Assembly: GCA_945828345.1 (NCBI GenBank)
Contig: CALZRA010000007.1
Coordinates: 1 to 39,692 of the forward strand
Length of the DNA: 39,692 nt
Direction: 5' to 3'
Origin: an uncultured Bacteroidales bacterium
GTDB lineage: Bacteria > Bacteroidota > Bacteroidia > Bacteroidales > Bacteroidaceae
Made by a program: the position numbers and the translations under genes
Part shown: in pieces, positions 17,047 through 24,817 of the stretch
Position numbering within the stretch: position 1 is the stretch's first letter
Layout of the letters: the number at the start of each line of letters is the position of its first letter
The notes under the pieces: generated by a model
Told to the model about the DNA's origin: nothing
What the model saw: only the letters and a program-made list of their open reading frames with translations
The model's database searches: none

Positions 17047-17745
17047 CTACAGGTCGAGCAGGTGACACTGCATGGTGCGCAGGTCAACGGTCCACAGACG
17101 GCCACACAGGGGCTGGCCGTAACCACAGATGAGCTGCAACACCTGCTGCGCCATGACACTGCCTACCACACCGGGAGTCATACCAACTATGGCTTTGCCC
17201 GGATGAGGCATAGCGAGTACCGAAGCTTCATCAGGGTAGAGATCGCGGTAGCGGCGGGGCGTGCTGCCGGCATGAAACACCGACACTTGTCCCTCAAAGC
17301 CGCACACGGCTCCATAAATATATGGACGGCCCACAGCAGCACAGGCATCGTCGATGAGGTAACGCGTGGCAAAGTTGTCGCAGCCGTCGACCACCACATC
17401 ATACTGCCCTATCAGCTGGGCGGCATTGTCGGCAGTGAGGCGACACACGTGGGGCTCTACCTTCACTTCGCTGTTCAGCGCATTGAGGCGGCGGGCTGCT
17501 TCGGCTGCCTTGGGCTGGCCCTGTTGCTGTTCGGCATAGAGCACCTGACGGTGAAGGTTGGTGAGGCTCACCACATCATCATCGACGAGGCCGAGCGTAC
17601 CCACCCCGGCTCCGGCCAGATAAAGGGCTATGGGACTGCCCAGTCCGCCTACGCCTACAACGAGCACGCGCGAACGGGCTATCTTGCTTTGGCCCTGTTC
17701 CCCGATTTCGGGCAGCAGGAGCTGACGTTGGTAACGTGATTCCAT
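17047..17745 (-). CDS. thiF: ThiF/MoeB/HesA-family adenylyltransferase, probable ThiF
   Basis: A 232-residue E1-like protein with the nucleotide loop VGVGGLGSPIALYLAGAG, then DDDVVSLTNLHRQVLY and VDGCDNFATRYLIDD. In this operon it should adenylate the C-terminal GG of ThiS so that sulfur can be loaded for thiazole synthesis. No CxxC pair is present, so the structural zinc of E. coli ThiF/MoeB is apparently missing; I recall this also in Bacteroides homologues. Last gene of thiS-G-H-F, 39 bp after thiH. MoeB-like activity on molybdopterin synthase is the alternative, made unlikely by context. Confidence 0.88.
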   Translation of the reverse strand: MESRYQRQLLLPEIGEQGQSKIARSRVLVVGVGGLGSPIALYLAGAGVGTLGLVDDDVVSLTNLHRQVLYAEQQQGQPKAAEAARRLNALNSEVKVEPHVCRLTADNAAQLIGQYDVVVDGCDNFATRYLIDDACAAVGRPYIYGAVCGFEGQVSVFHAGSTPRRYRDLYPDEASVLAMPHPGKAIVGMTPGVVGSVMAQQVLQLICGYGQPLCGRLWTVDLRTMQCHLLDL

Positions 17746-17784
17746 GATACGGGAACAAAAGAGATTGGTTTCCTTCTGGACGGG

Positions 17785-18915
17785 TCAGCGGCAGCGCACG
17801 CGGTCGAAACTGCTGTCCCAGTCCTTCCACACGGGCTCCATGCCCATGCGGCGCAGGGCGGCAGCCACCTCCTCCACCGTGCGCGGGTCGCTCACCTCGA
17901 ACTGTTCGAGGGCGTCGCGGTGGGTGGAATAGCCCCCCGGCTCGGTCTGGCTGCCAGCCGACATAGTGGTGACACCCAGTGTGGCCATGTGGTCACGGAA
18001 GCGGGGAAGCTCGCGTGTGCTGTAGGATATGTCGACATCATGGTCAAAGATGCGCATGGCAAAGGTGAGCTGCGCCAGTTCGCGGTCGGTCATGATGCAA
18101 CGGGGCTGGAATCCGCCGTTCTCGGCAGGACACATGCGCGGAAAGTTCACGCTGTACTTGGTGCGCCAGTAGCGACGCTGCAGGTAGCGCAGGTGGCGGG
18201 CCATCATGGTGAGGTCGGTGCGCCATTCGCGCTCCAAGCCTATCAGCACACCCATGCCGATGGAGTGGACACCGGCCTGGCCCATGCGGTCGAAGCCGTT
18301 GACGCGCCATTCGAAGTTGGCCTTCATACCACGCGGGTGATAGAGGTTATAGTTGGCGCGGTGATAGGTCTCCTGAAAGCAGATGACACCGTTCAGCCCG
18401 TGATGGGTGAGTTCTTCATATTCGGCAGCGGCCAGAGGCATCACCTCTATCTTCAGGTTGGAGAAGTAGGGCTTGGCCAGATCGAGCGCGCGGGCCAAAT
18501 AGGGCACGCCGGCACGGGCGGGATTCTCGCCTGTCACAAGCAGCAGGTTCTCGAAAGGGCCGAGCTGCTTGATGGCCTCGAACTCGCGCACCATTTCGTC
18601 AGGGGTGAGAATGGTGCGTTTCATTTTGTTGGCCACATGGAAGCCGCAGTACACGCACGAGTTGGTGCATGAGTTGGTAAGGTACAGGGGAATGAACATC
18701 GACACCGTGCGGCCGAAGCGCGCTTCGGTGTAACGGCGCGACAGGCGGGCCATGGTCTCCAAGTAAGGCTCGGCCGCGGGCGACACTAAGGCCATGAAGT
18801 CGTCCACGTCACACTGTTCCTTACCCAGCGCACGCTCTACGTCGGCGGCAGTTTTGGCAGCTATGGCATCCGTTGTTTCCTCCCAGCTGTATTGGGACAA
18901 TTCTTCTGAGAACAT
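17785..18915 (-). CDS. thiH: 2-iminoacetate synthase (thiazole synthesis radical SAM enzyme)
   Basis: A 376-residue radical SAM enzyme with CxxxCxxC at Cys83, Cys87 and Cys90 (NSCTNSCVYCGF). It cleaves tyrosine to give dehydroglycine (2-iminoacetate) and p-cresol; the former feeds ThiG. Further conserved blocks are VTGENPARAGVPYL, CFQETYHRANYN and MSAGSQTEPGGY. The ATG at 18915 is chosen; the open frame extends upstream to 19077, but that part overlaps thiG. Located between thiG and thiF. Confidence 0.95.
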   Translation of the reverse strand: MFSEELSQYSWEETTDAIAAKTAADVERALGKEQCDVDDFMALVSPAAEPYLETMARLSRRYTEARFGRTVSMFIPLYLTNSCTNSCVYCGFHVANKMKRTILTPDEMVREFEAIKQLGPFENLLLVTGENPARAGVPYLARALDLAKPYFSNLKIEVMPLAAAEYEELTHHGLNGVICFQETYHRANYNLYHPRGMKANFEWRVNGFDRMGQAGVHSIGMGVLIGLEREWRTDLTMMARHLRYLQRRYWRTKYSVNFPRMCPAENGGFQPRCIMTDRELAQLTFAMRIFDHDVDISYSTRELPRFRDHMATLGVTTMSAGSQTEPGGYSTHRDALEQFEVSDPRTVEEVAAALRRMGMEPVWKDWDSSFDRVRCR

Positions 18916-18958
18916 GGTATGGGGATTTGTATTCCGGGTTTCGGGTTGCCCGACAGCC

Positions 18959-19738
18959 CTACTCCTGCAAGAAGGCGGTGAGTGGTGAGCTGGCTTGCGC
19001 CTCGAAACTGTGTATTTGTGCGGGCAGACCGGCCTCGTAGGCTTCGCGTCCGGCCTCGACTGCCTTCTTGAACGCACGAGCCATGGCTGCGGGATGGCCG
19101 GCTACGGCGATAGCGGTGTTTACCAAGCAGGCGGAGGCTCCCAGCTCCATGGCTTCGGCGGCATGGCTGGGTGCGCCGATGCCAGCATCGACCACAACGG
19201 GCACATTGGCCTGCTCTATGATGATGCGCAGGAAGTCGCGGGTGCGCAGGCCGCGGTTGGTGCCAATGGGAGCACCCAAGGGCATGACGGCAGCAGCGCC
19301 GGCCTCTTCGAGCCGCTTGCACAGCGTGGGGTCGGCCTGGCAATAGGGCAGCACGACAAAGCCCATGGCGGCGAGCTTTTCGGTAGCCTCGAGGGTCTCT
19401 ATGCTATCGGGCAGCAGATAGCGCGGGTCGGGATGAATCTCGAGCTTCAGCCAGTTGGTGCCGAAGGCTTCGCGCGCAAGTTGGGCGGCAAAGACAGCCT
19501 CATCAGCGTCGCGCACGCCCGACGTGTTGGGCAGCAGCTGTATGCCGTCGCGCCTTACATGGCAGAGCATGTCGTCGCCTTCATCATCCAGCTCCACGCG
19601 CTTCATGGCCAGGGTGACCATCTCTGCGCCGGAGGCTTCGAGGGCACACTTCATTTCTTCATTGCTGCGGAACTTGCCGGTGCCCAGGAACAGCCGCGAG
19701 CTGAACTCGCGGTCTGCAATCTTCAGTTTTTGCGTCAT
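18959..19738 (-). CDS. thiG: Thiazole synthase
   Basis: A 259-residue TIM-barrel enzyme that condenses DXP, dehydroglycine and ThiS-thiocarboxylate into the thiazole phosphate. Family blocks include [62 protein letters not shown] and [17 protein letters not shown]. Full length, 48 bp downstream of thiS and 43 bp upstream of thiH. Confidence 0.97.
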   Translation of the reverse strand: MTQKLKIADREFSSRLFLGTGKFRSNEEMKCALEASGAEMVTLAMKRVELDDEGDDMLCHVRRDGIQLLPNTSGVRDADEAVFAAQLAREAFGTNWLKLEIHPDPRYLLPDSIETLEATEKLAAMGFVVLPYCQADPTLCKRLEEAGAAAVMPLGAPIGTNRGLRTRDFLRIIIEQANVPVVVDAGIGAPSHAAEAMELGASACLVNTAIAVAGHPAAMARAFKKAVEAGREAYEAGLPAQIHSFEAQASSPLTAFLQE

Positions 19739-19786
19739 GGTGTATAGGGGGATTGGGGTAATTTGTGAATAGAAGAGTCTGATGTG

Positions 19787-19984
19787 CTAACCGCCGCAAG
19801 CAGCCTTGATGACTGTGATGCGGCAGCCCTCGCGGAGCACCGTTTCGCTCCACGTGCCACGGGGCACAATCTGGTTGTCTACTGCAACGGCCACTCCTTC
19901 GGCGCGGTAGCCGAGTTCTGAGAGCAGTTCCGAAATGTTTTGTGCTTGTGTCTGCACCTCCTGGTTGTTCAACAATACTTGCAT
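19787..19984 (-). CDS. thiS: Sulfur carrier protein ThiS
   Basis: A 65-residue ubiquitin-fold protein ending in the required Gly-Gly (KAACGG). The C-terminal glycine is adenylated by ThiF and converted to a thiocarboxylate, donating sulfur to ThiG. It is the first gene of the operon, just after a TPP riboswitch. Confidence 0.95.
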   Translation of the reverse strand: MQVLLNNQEVQTQAQNISELLSELGYRAEGVAVAVDNQIVPRGTWSETVLREGCRITVIKAACGG

Positions 19985-20087
19985 AATGCCAAATGTTTTA
20001 AATGTGTAAGAATTGGCTGCGAAGCGAAAGGAGGATGCTTGCGCCCTGCCCAGCGCATAACAAAAGAAGGGGCAGGGTTGGTTGCGT

Positions 20088-20182
20088 GAGCAATGCCTAC
20101 GGCAGCATTAACTGCATCAGGTCGTAAGGGTATAATCTCAGCCGCTACAATCATCGCTAAGTACGGGCGCGGCACCCCTTTG
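20088..20182 (-). promoter_or_regulatory. TPP riboswitch (THI element) controlling the thi operon
   Basis: On the minus strand the conserved TPP-aptamer blocks appear in order: GGGGTGCC (starting near 20178), GGCTGAGATTATACCC (about 20143-20128), ACCTGATGCAGTTAATGCTG and CCGTAGGCA ending near 20095. The aptamer begins about 15 bp after a -7 box, so it is probably the extreme 5' end of the transcript. Downstream a CCCTGCC/GGGCAGG hairpin (about 20041-20080) has no T-run, arguing for control of translation or folding rather than simple termination. High thiamin pyrophosphate is expected to lower thiSGHF expression. Confidence 0.92.
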
Positions 20183-20196
20183 TCTTCACATCGGGG

Positions 20197-20205
20197 GCAA
20201 AGGTA
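20197..20205 (-). promoter_or_regulatory. -7 promoter box for the thi operon
   Basis: The minus strand reads TACCTTTGC, just upstream of the TPP aptamer. It is part of the hairpin-promoter repeat. Confidence 0.65.
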
Positions 20206-20465
20206 GTGCAAGGCGAGCGTATAGAAAAGAAAAAACGCGTTTTTTCTTTTCTATACCGAGCCGCAGCCTACCTTCGCAAAGCAGAGGTAGTGCAAGGCGA
20301 GCGAAGTGCAAAAGAAAAGCCGAAAGATTTTTTTTTGCACTTCCGAGCCGCAACCTACCTTCGCAAAGCAGAGGTAGTGCAAGGCGAGCGTATAGAAAAG
20401 AAAAAACGCGTTTTTTCTTTTCTATACCGAGCCGCAGCCTACCTTCGCAAAGCAGAGGTAGTGCA
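20197..20465. repeat. Hairpin-promoter repeat, three tandem units (thi copy)
   Basis: Three units carry outer arms AGGTAG/CTACCT. Units 1 and 3 contain the same perfect 36-bp palindrome (20220-20255 and 20391-20426, arm TATAGAAAAGAAAAAACG). Unit 2 has GAAGTGCAAAA (20303-20313) with its complement at 20333-20343. Units are separated by TTCGCAAAGCAGAGG. Confidence 0.88.
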
Positions 20466-20472
20466 AGGCAGT

Positions 20473-20774
20473 TGGGTACAAGCGTTCAAGGCACGGGCTG
20501 AAAGCCCAACAAGCGCTAAGCCCAGGGTAACACCCTGGGTAGCAAGAGTCGATGAAGTACGCCCCGAAGGGGCAAAAGCGTTAGAACAAAGACGTTGACT
20601 ACATACGCTTTTGCCCTTGCAGGGCGCATTGGCGGCGGTCAACCTACCCAGGGCGATGCCCTGGGCTGTGCGCTGTTGCCCCTCTGGGGCGTACTTTATC
20701 CCTCCAATACCCTGGACTGTGCGCTGTTGCCCCTCCTTGAAGTACTTTATCCCTCCAATACCCTGGGCAGTGCG
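20473..20774. repeat. Nested palindrome repeat family (second large copy)
   Basis: Begins ACAAGCGTTCAAGGCACG, as at 1968, and includes CCCAGGG...CCCTGGG, GCCCCGAAGGGGC and CCCAGGGCGATGCCCTGGG. The tail holds a tandem pair GTACTTTATCCCTCCAATACCC. No gene is seen between the thi promoter region and 20775. Confidence 0.78.
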
Positions 20775-21362
20775 TTATTCCCCATCCGTAGCCCCACCAC
20801 ACCGGTCCTCATACTTGACCAAGGCATTCTGGGCGGCACGCGCCAGCGTCAGGTTGCCGCTCTGCACGGCTGCCTGAGCCTGGTCTACCAATTCTTGGGC
20901 ATCGCGCTCCGAGGGTGTCAGCCCCTGCATGAGCAGGCGGCCCATCAGCAGGAAGCCACACAGCGCACGCATCGGCTGCTCGGCGGCCATCCACTCAAAA
21001 GCCTTGGTCGAGGCCCACGGGGTGTGGCAGAACAGGTTCATCACCGTGCATTCTGCCTCCTCGGCAAATCGCATCTGCTCCACCCACACCTCGGCCAGCG
21101 CATCGTCGAACTGCTCTGCCGGCATGAGCATACCGGCCAGCAGGCGGCATTCGCGGATGTCCTCCTTCCACAAGGCGGCTGCCAGCTCGTAGGTGTGGGG
21201 CAGCCCGGCTGCCATCTGGCGCAAGCGGGGCAGCTCCACGCCGAAGTTTACTTTATAGGCCAGCCCCTTCTCGCGCATCGAGGCACTCACAGGGCCGTTC
21301 ATGACTCCGCGCAGCGAACGCTTGATCTCGCGCAGCTGCTCGCTCAGTGTTGTTTCGCTCAT
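20775..21362 (-). CDS. DNA alkylation repeat (AlkD-like HEAT) protein
   Basis: About 195 residues from the ATG at 21362. The sequence is helical with VMNGPVSASMREKGLAYKVNFGVELPRLR near the start and repeated W/L-rich helices (ELAAALWKEDIRECRLLAGML, WVEQMRFAEEAECTVMNLFCHTPWASTKAFEWM). This resembles the DNA alkylation repeat family common in Bacteroidales. AlkD-type members remove bulky or cationic alkylated bases; activity here is unproven. The last residues run up to the repeat region at 20774. It is divergent from the C10 protease gene, sharing a 21-bp repeat array. Confidence 0.75.
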   Translation of the reverse strand: MSETTLSEQLREIKRSLRGVMNGPVSASMREKGLAYKVNFGVELPRLRQMAAGLPHTYELAAALWKEDIRECRLLAGMLMPAEQFDDALAEVWVEQMRFAEEAECTVMNLFCHTPWASTKAFEWMAAEQPMRALCGFLLMGRLLMQGLTPSERDAQELVDQAQAAVQSGNLTLARAAQNALVKYEDRCGGATDGE

Positions 21363-21404
21363 ATAATATATATAGGTGTAGGTTGTCGGTTGGCTTATTG
21401 CCCT

Positions 21405-21413
21405 GCAAAAGTA
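21405..21413 (-). promoter_or_regulatory. -7 promoter box for the DNA alkylation repeat gene
   Basis: The minus strand reads TACTTTTGC, 43 bp upstream of the ATG at 21362. The 21-bp array begins 40 bp further upstream. Confidence 0.55.
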
Positions 21414-21452
21414 TATAAATCCCGCGGGACGGCCCGTATCGGACCGGCACAT

Positions 21453-21536
21453 AAAACAACTCGGCACTTAGGAAAAACAACTCGGCACTCAGGAAAAACA
21501 ACTCGGCACTCAGGAAAAACAACTCGACACTTTGTT
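21453..21536. repeat. Four direct repeats with 21-bp period between divergent promoters
   Basis: AAAACAACTCGGCACTCAGG recurs with the first C of ACAACTC at 21457, 21478, 21499 and 21520, exactly 21 bp apart and nearly identical. The array lies about 40 bp from each of the two divergent -7 boxes (21405-21413 and 21575-21583), a typical activator position. Confidence 0.88.
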
Positions 21537-21574
21537 TTGAGCGGATGGGGCTACATAATCCGAAAGATTTTGCA

Positions 21575-21583
21575 TACTTTTGC
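21575..21583 (+). promoter_or_regulatory. -7 promoter box for the C10 protease gene
   Basis: TACTTTTGC, matching TAnnTTTGC, 41 bp before the ATG at 21625. Confidence 0.58.
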
Positions 21584-21624
21584 CATGTCTATCCCAAGCA
21601 TCACAAAACCAACGACATAAAATC

Positions 21625-24492
21625 ATGAAAAAGCTCGTATCACTCCTATGGCTCCTGCTGTGCAGCCTGCCGCTGTACAGTGCGCCGGTGTCTGTCGAAC
21701 AGGCCCGGAAGATTGCCTTCGACTACCTGACGCGCCAGGCCGGCTCACTGCCCGGACTGAACCGCACGCCAGGCAAGCAGCCCGAACTCAGCTTGGCCTA
21801 CTCGCCCACCCTGCCGGCACGCGTGGCCGCACCCGGTACCAGTACGTCCGAGCAGCAGGCCCTGCTGTATGTGTTCAACGACCAGACGGCCGGAGGATTT
21901 GTCGTGGTGGCCGGCGACGACCGCGCCAATGCGGTGCTGGCAGTGACCACACAGGGCAGCTTCGACCCTGCCCTCCTGCACCCCGGCATGCAGTGGTGGC
22001 TGCATGAGGCCGAAGCCAGCATGGCCCGCCTCATGGCCGACAACAACAGGCAGCGCACCATGGTGATACGCGCCGAAGGACTGGCCGCGAGCGTAGACCC
22101 GCTGCTCACCACCCAGTGGGGACAAGGAGAACCCTACAACAACCTGTGTCCCACAGACCCCACGCATGGCGGACGGAGCGTCACGGGCTGTACGGCCACG
22201 GCACTGGCCCAGATCCTGAAATACCACAAATATCCCGCCAACGGTAGCGACACGGTAGCATACACCACATCGACCCACAGCATGAGCATTTCGGAAGACT
22301 TGTCTGCCTTCACCTTCGACTGGGCGAACATGGCTGATAACTACAGCAGTGGGAGCGCCACCAAAGCGCAACAAACGGCAGTGGCCCAACTGATGTATGC
22401 CTGCGGCGTGGCCTGCGAGATGGACTACTGCACGCTGGGATCAGGTTCCTCGGCCCTTCCCGCCATCCTTGAAAAGCATTTTGGCATCGACAAGGCCTGC
22501 ACCGCACACGAGCGGAAGTACTTCACCACTAACGAGTGGAACGAAATCGTCATGACCGAGCTGAACGCCAGCCGTCCCGTGCTCTATGCCGGCAGCTCGC
22601 TCTACGGCGGCCACGCCTTCGTGTGCGACGGCTATAATGCCGACAACCTGTACCACATCAACTGGGGCTGGTACGGCCATTACGACGGCTACTTCGACCT
22701 CATCACGCTCGATGCCGCACGCAGTGGCGACTCCAACGCATCGACCGACTACGCTGACAGCTACGGCATGGGGCAACGCATCCTGGTGGGCATCCAGCCC
22801 GACAAGGGGAATGCCAATGTCACCGACGAGCTCTTCCTGGGCGGACAGCTTACGGTGTCGACCACTGAGGTAACTCGGTCTGGCCAGTTCACCGTCACAG
22901 CCAGCAACCTGGGCGCGGGTCTCGAAGATTTTGCTACTGGCGGACTGGTGGGACTGGCCTACTACGACACCTCCGGAACAAGCTGCGTACAGGATATCCC
23001 TTACGCGCTCTCTAAGGGCTTGTCGAAATATGCCTACTACCCCGCCCTGAGCTTCAGCGACCGCACCGTGCCTGCCACACTACCCAACGGCACCTATACG
23101 CTGCGCGTGATTTGCGGAAGCAGCAAAGAAAACATGCACCCCGTGCGCTGCGCCGTAGGAACAGGGCAGCCCACCGAACTGGTTGTGACGGTGACTGACG
23201 AATCGGTCACGTTCAGCAATCCTGCGGATTTGGCCTACAACCTGTCACTCAGCAGCACGACCCTGCCCGAAGGCGGCACGGCCCCGGGCGGTCAGGCCGC
23301 CCTGTCGTTCACCATACACAACAGCGGCAGCCTGTATCAGGGCGAAGTGGGCCTCGTGCGCGTCATCGGCGAAGACAGATATTGGGTGTGCCGCTCCAAC
23401 ATGATAGTAGAAGCTGGCGGCGACTTCGTCTTCAATCCCATGGTGCGTATGTCCGAAGAGCTGGGCACCGACCACCTGCAACTGATTTACTATGACCACA
23501 TGGCAGGAGGCTATGTGACATTGGCCGAGTGCAACCCCGAAGTGAAGGGCTACAAACTCGCCGCCCTGCCTGTCACGGTGCTCACCCCCACCATTGCCAA
23601 AGGCATGTCGGACGACATGTTGAAGATTCGCCTGACTCTGCGCAACGAGGGTAACGACACCTTCCAGGGACAGCTCAAAGCCGTCATACCGACAGGAAGT
23701 ATGAACTACGGCTTCGACCTCGGGAATTTCACTGTCGCCGCAGGCGAAACCCAAACCTGGGTGAAGAGCATAAACATAAACTCACAAAGCGGGTATGAGG
23801 GCGGCACCTACTATGTCTACCCCTTCATCGTCCAGACCAACCAATTCATCTCCCACACCAACGAAGCCAGCTTCACGGTAGGCACGCAGGGCAGCCTGAC
23901 GGTGGCCACGCCCGAGGGCTACGCCACCTGCTGTCTGCAGCATCCCTTCACTGTACCTGAAGGCATGGAGTGCGGCGTGGTGACGGACGCGAACAACGAA
24001 CAGCTGACCATCGACTACCGCTACAGCGCAGGAAGCACGGTACCCGCCGGCACGCCTGTCATCGTCAAGGCCAGTCAGGGCAGCTACACCTACAACATTG
24101 ACTTCGCCAACTCACCGGCTGCTCCCGCCAACAACCTGCTGAAAGGCCAACTTGACAACAATGGCTACTGCTATGCCGGCGAGGGCACGTGGAAGTACTA
24201 CATGCTGTCGTACAACAGCACCGGCACGAACCTGGGCTTCTACTACGGCACAGCCGACGGAGCAGCCTTCCTGAACGGTCCGGCACGCGCCTATCTGGCC
24301 GTTCCTGCCGATAAGGCATACGCCATGGGCTACGACCTCTTCGACGGCGTGGCCACAGGCTGCCACCCCGCTCTGCCACAAGCCAGCCAGCCCGCCGCCG
24401 TATTCACCATCGACGGCCGCCGCGTGACGGGCGATGTGCAGCAGCTGCCCCACGGCCTCTACATCATCAACGGCCAGAAGGTGATGCGCTAA
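21625..24492 (+). CDS. Secreted C10-family cysteine protease (streptopain-like)
   Basis: About 955 residues. After a signal peptide (MKKLVSLLWLLLCSLPLYSA) comes a Spi-like prodomain (VEQARKIAFDYL; GGFVVVAGDDRANAVLA). The papain-like core has catalytic Cys189 in SVTGCTATALAQ and His330 in YGGHAFVCDGY, followed by HINWGWYGHYDGYF. A long set of beta-sandwich domains follows, then a short tail with FTIDGRRV and PHGLYIINGQKV, resembling Prevotella surface-protein ends. The enzyme is expected outside the cell or on the surface, activated by removing the prodomain. Relatives include SpeB and interpain A. First gene of a run of plus-strand protease genes. Confidence 0.93.
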   Translation: MKKLVSLLWLLLCSLPLYSAPVSVEQARKIAFDYLTRQAGSLPGLNRTPGKQPELSLAYSPTLPARVAAPGTSTSEQQALLYVFNDQTAGGFVVVAGDDRANAVLAVTTQGSFDPALLHPGMQWWLHEAEASMARLMADNNRQRTMVIRAEGLAASVDPLLTTQWGQGEPYNNLCPTDPTHGGRSVTGCTATALAQILKYHKYPANGSDTVAYTTSTHSMSISEDLSAFTFDWANMADNYSSGSATKAQQTAVAQLMYACGVACEMDYCTLGSGSSALPAILEKHFGIDKACTAHERKYFTTNEWNEIVMTELNASRPVLYAGSSLYGGHAFVCDGYNADNLYHINWGWYGHYDGYFDLITLDAARSGDSNASTDYADSYGMGQRILVGIQPDKGNANVTDELFLGGQLTVSTTEVTRSGQFTVTASNLGAGLEDFATGGLVGLAYYDTSGTSCVQDIPYALSKGLSKYAYYPALSFSDRTVPATLPNGTYTLRVICGSSKENMHPVRCAVGTGQPTELVVTVTDESVTFSNPADLAYNLSLSSTTLPEGGTAPGGQAALSFTIHNSGSLYQGEVGLVRVIGEDRYWVCRSNMIVEAGGDFVFNPMVRMSEELGTDHLQLIYYDHMAGGYVTLAECNPEVKGYKLAALPVTVLTPTIAKGMSDDMLKIRLTLRNEGNDTFQGQLKAVIPTGSMNYGFDLGNFTVAAGETQTWVKSININSQSGYEGGTYYVYPFIVQTNQFISHTNEASFTVGTQGSLTVATPEGYATCCLQHPFTVPEGMECGVVTDANNEQLTIDYRYSAGSTVPAGTPVIVKASQGSYTYNIDFANSPAAPANNLLKGQLDNNGYCYAGEGTWKYYMLSYNSTGTNLGFYYGTADGAAFLNGPARAYLAVPADKAYAMGYDLFDGVATGCHPALPQASQPAAVFTIDGRRVTGDVQQLPHGLYIINGQKVMR

Positions 24493-24552
24493 CCGCCGCC
24501 CGCCTTCCGGCCTCACCAACCTTCCCTACACTGACAACCCACGACAAACGTT

Positions 24553-24732
24553 ATGAAGACTTACACAAAACCGACTTTACAGCTCATCAAGCTGCGTCCC
24601 GCCCAGCCCCTGCTCTCCCTGAGCGGCACCCACGACGAAGTGGGCAACGGCGTGCAGTACGGCATCGGACAAGACTCCTGGGAACAGGCTGAATGGGACG
24701 ACGGAGAGCCTGGCACAGCTGAAAGCTTTTAG
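24553..24732 (+). CDS. Small 59-residue protein of unknown function
   Basis: Begins MKTYTKPTLQLIKLRP, then PLLSLSG, and ends in an acidic D/E/W-rich tail. It sits 60 bp after the C10 protease and 85 bp before the M49 gene, same strand. No signal peptide or membrane segment. I recall short Bacteroidales proteins with a similar K-x-Y-x-x-P-x-L start and LL(A/S)xSG block, but no function is known to me. It might be a peptide precursor cut near LLSLSG; this is inference. Coding status rests on the pattern and clean ATG-to-TAG frame. Confidence 0.6.
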   Translation: MKTYTKPTLQLIKLRPAQPLLSLSGTHDEVGNGVQYGIGQDSWEQAEWDDGEPGTAESF

Positions 24733-24817
24733 CCGGGAAGCATGACAAGGCCTCCTGTCGCGCACAGCCCCGTTCGCTCTGTGAGCATCCACACCACATA
24801 ACCTCCTATTCCCCAAC

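Noticed and set aside
21453..21536. CRISPR array
   Set aside because: Repeats are 21 bp and directly adjacent with no spacers, and no cas genes are present. The arrays at 4024 and 7714 fail for the same reason.
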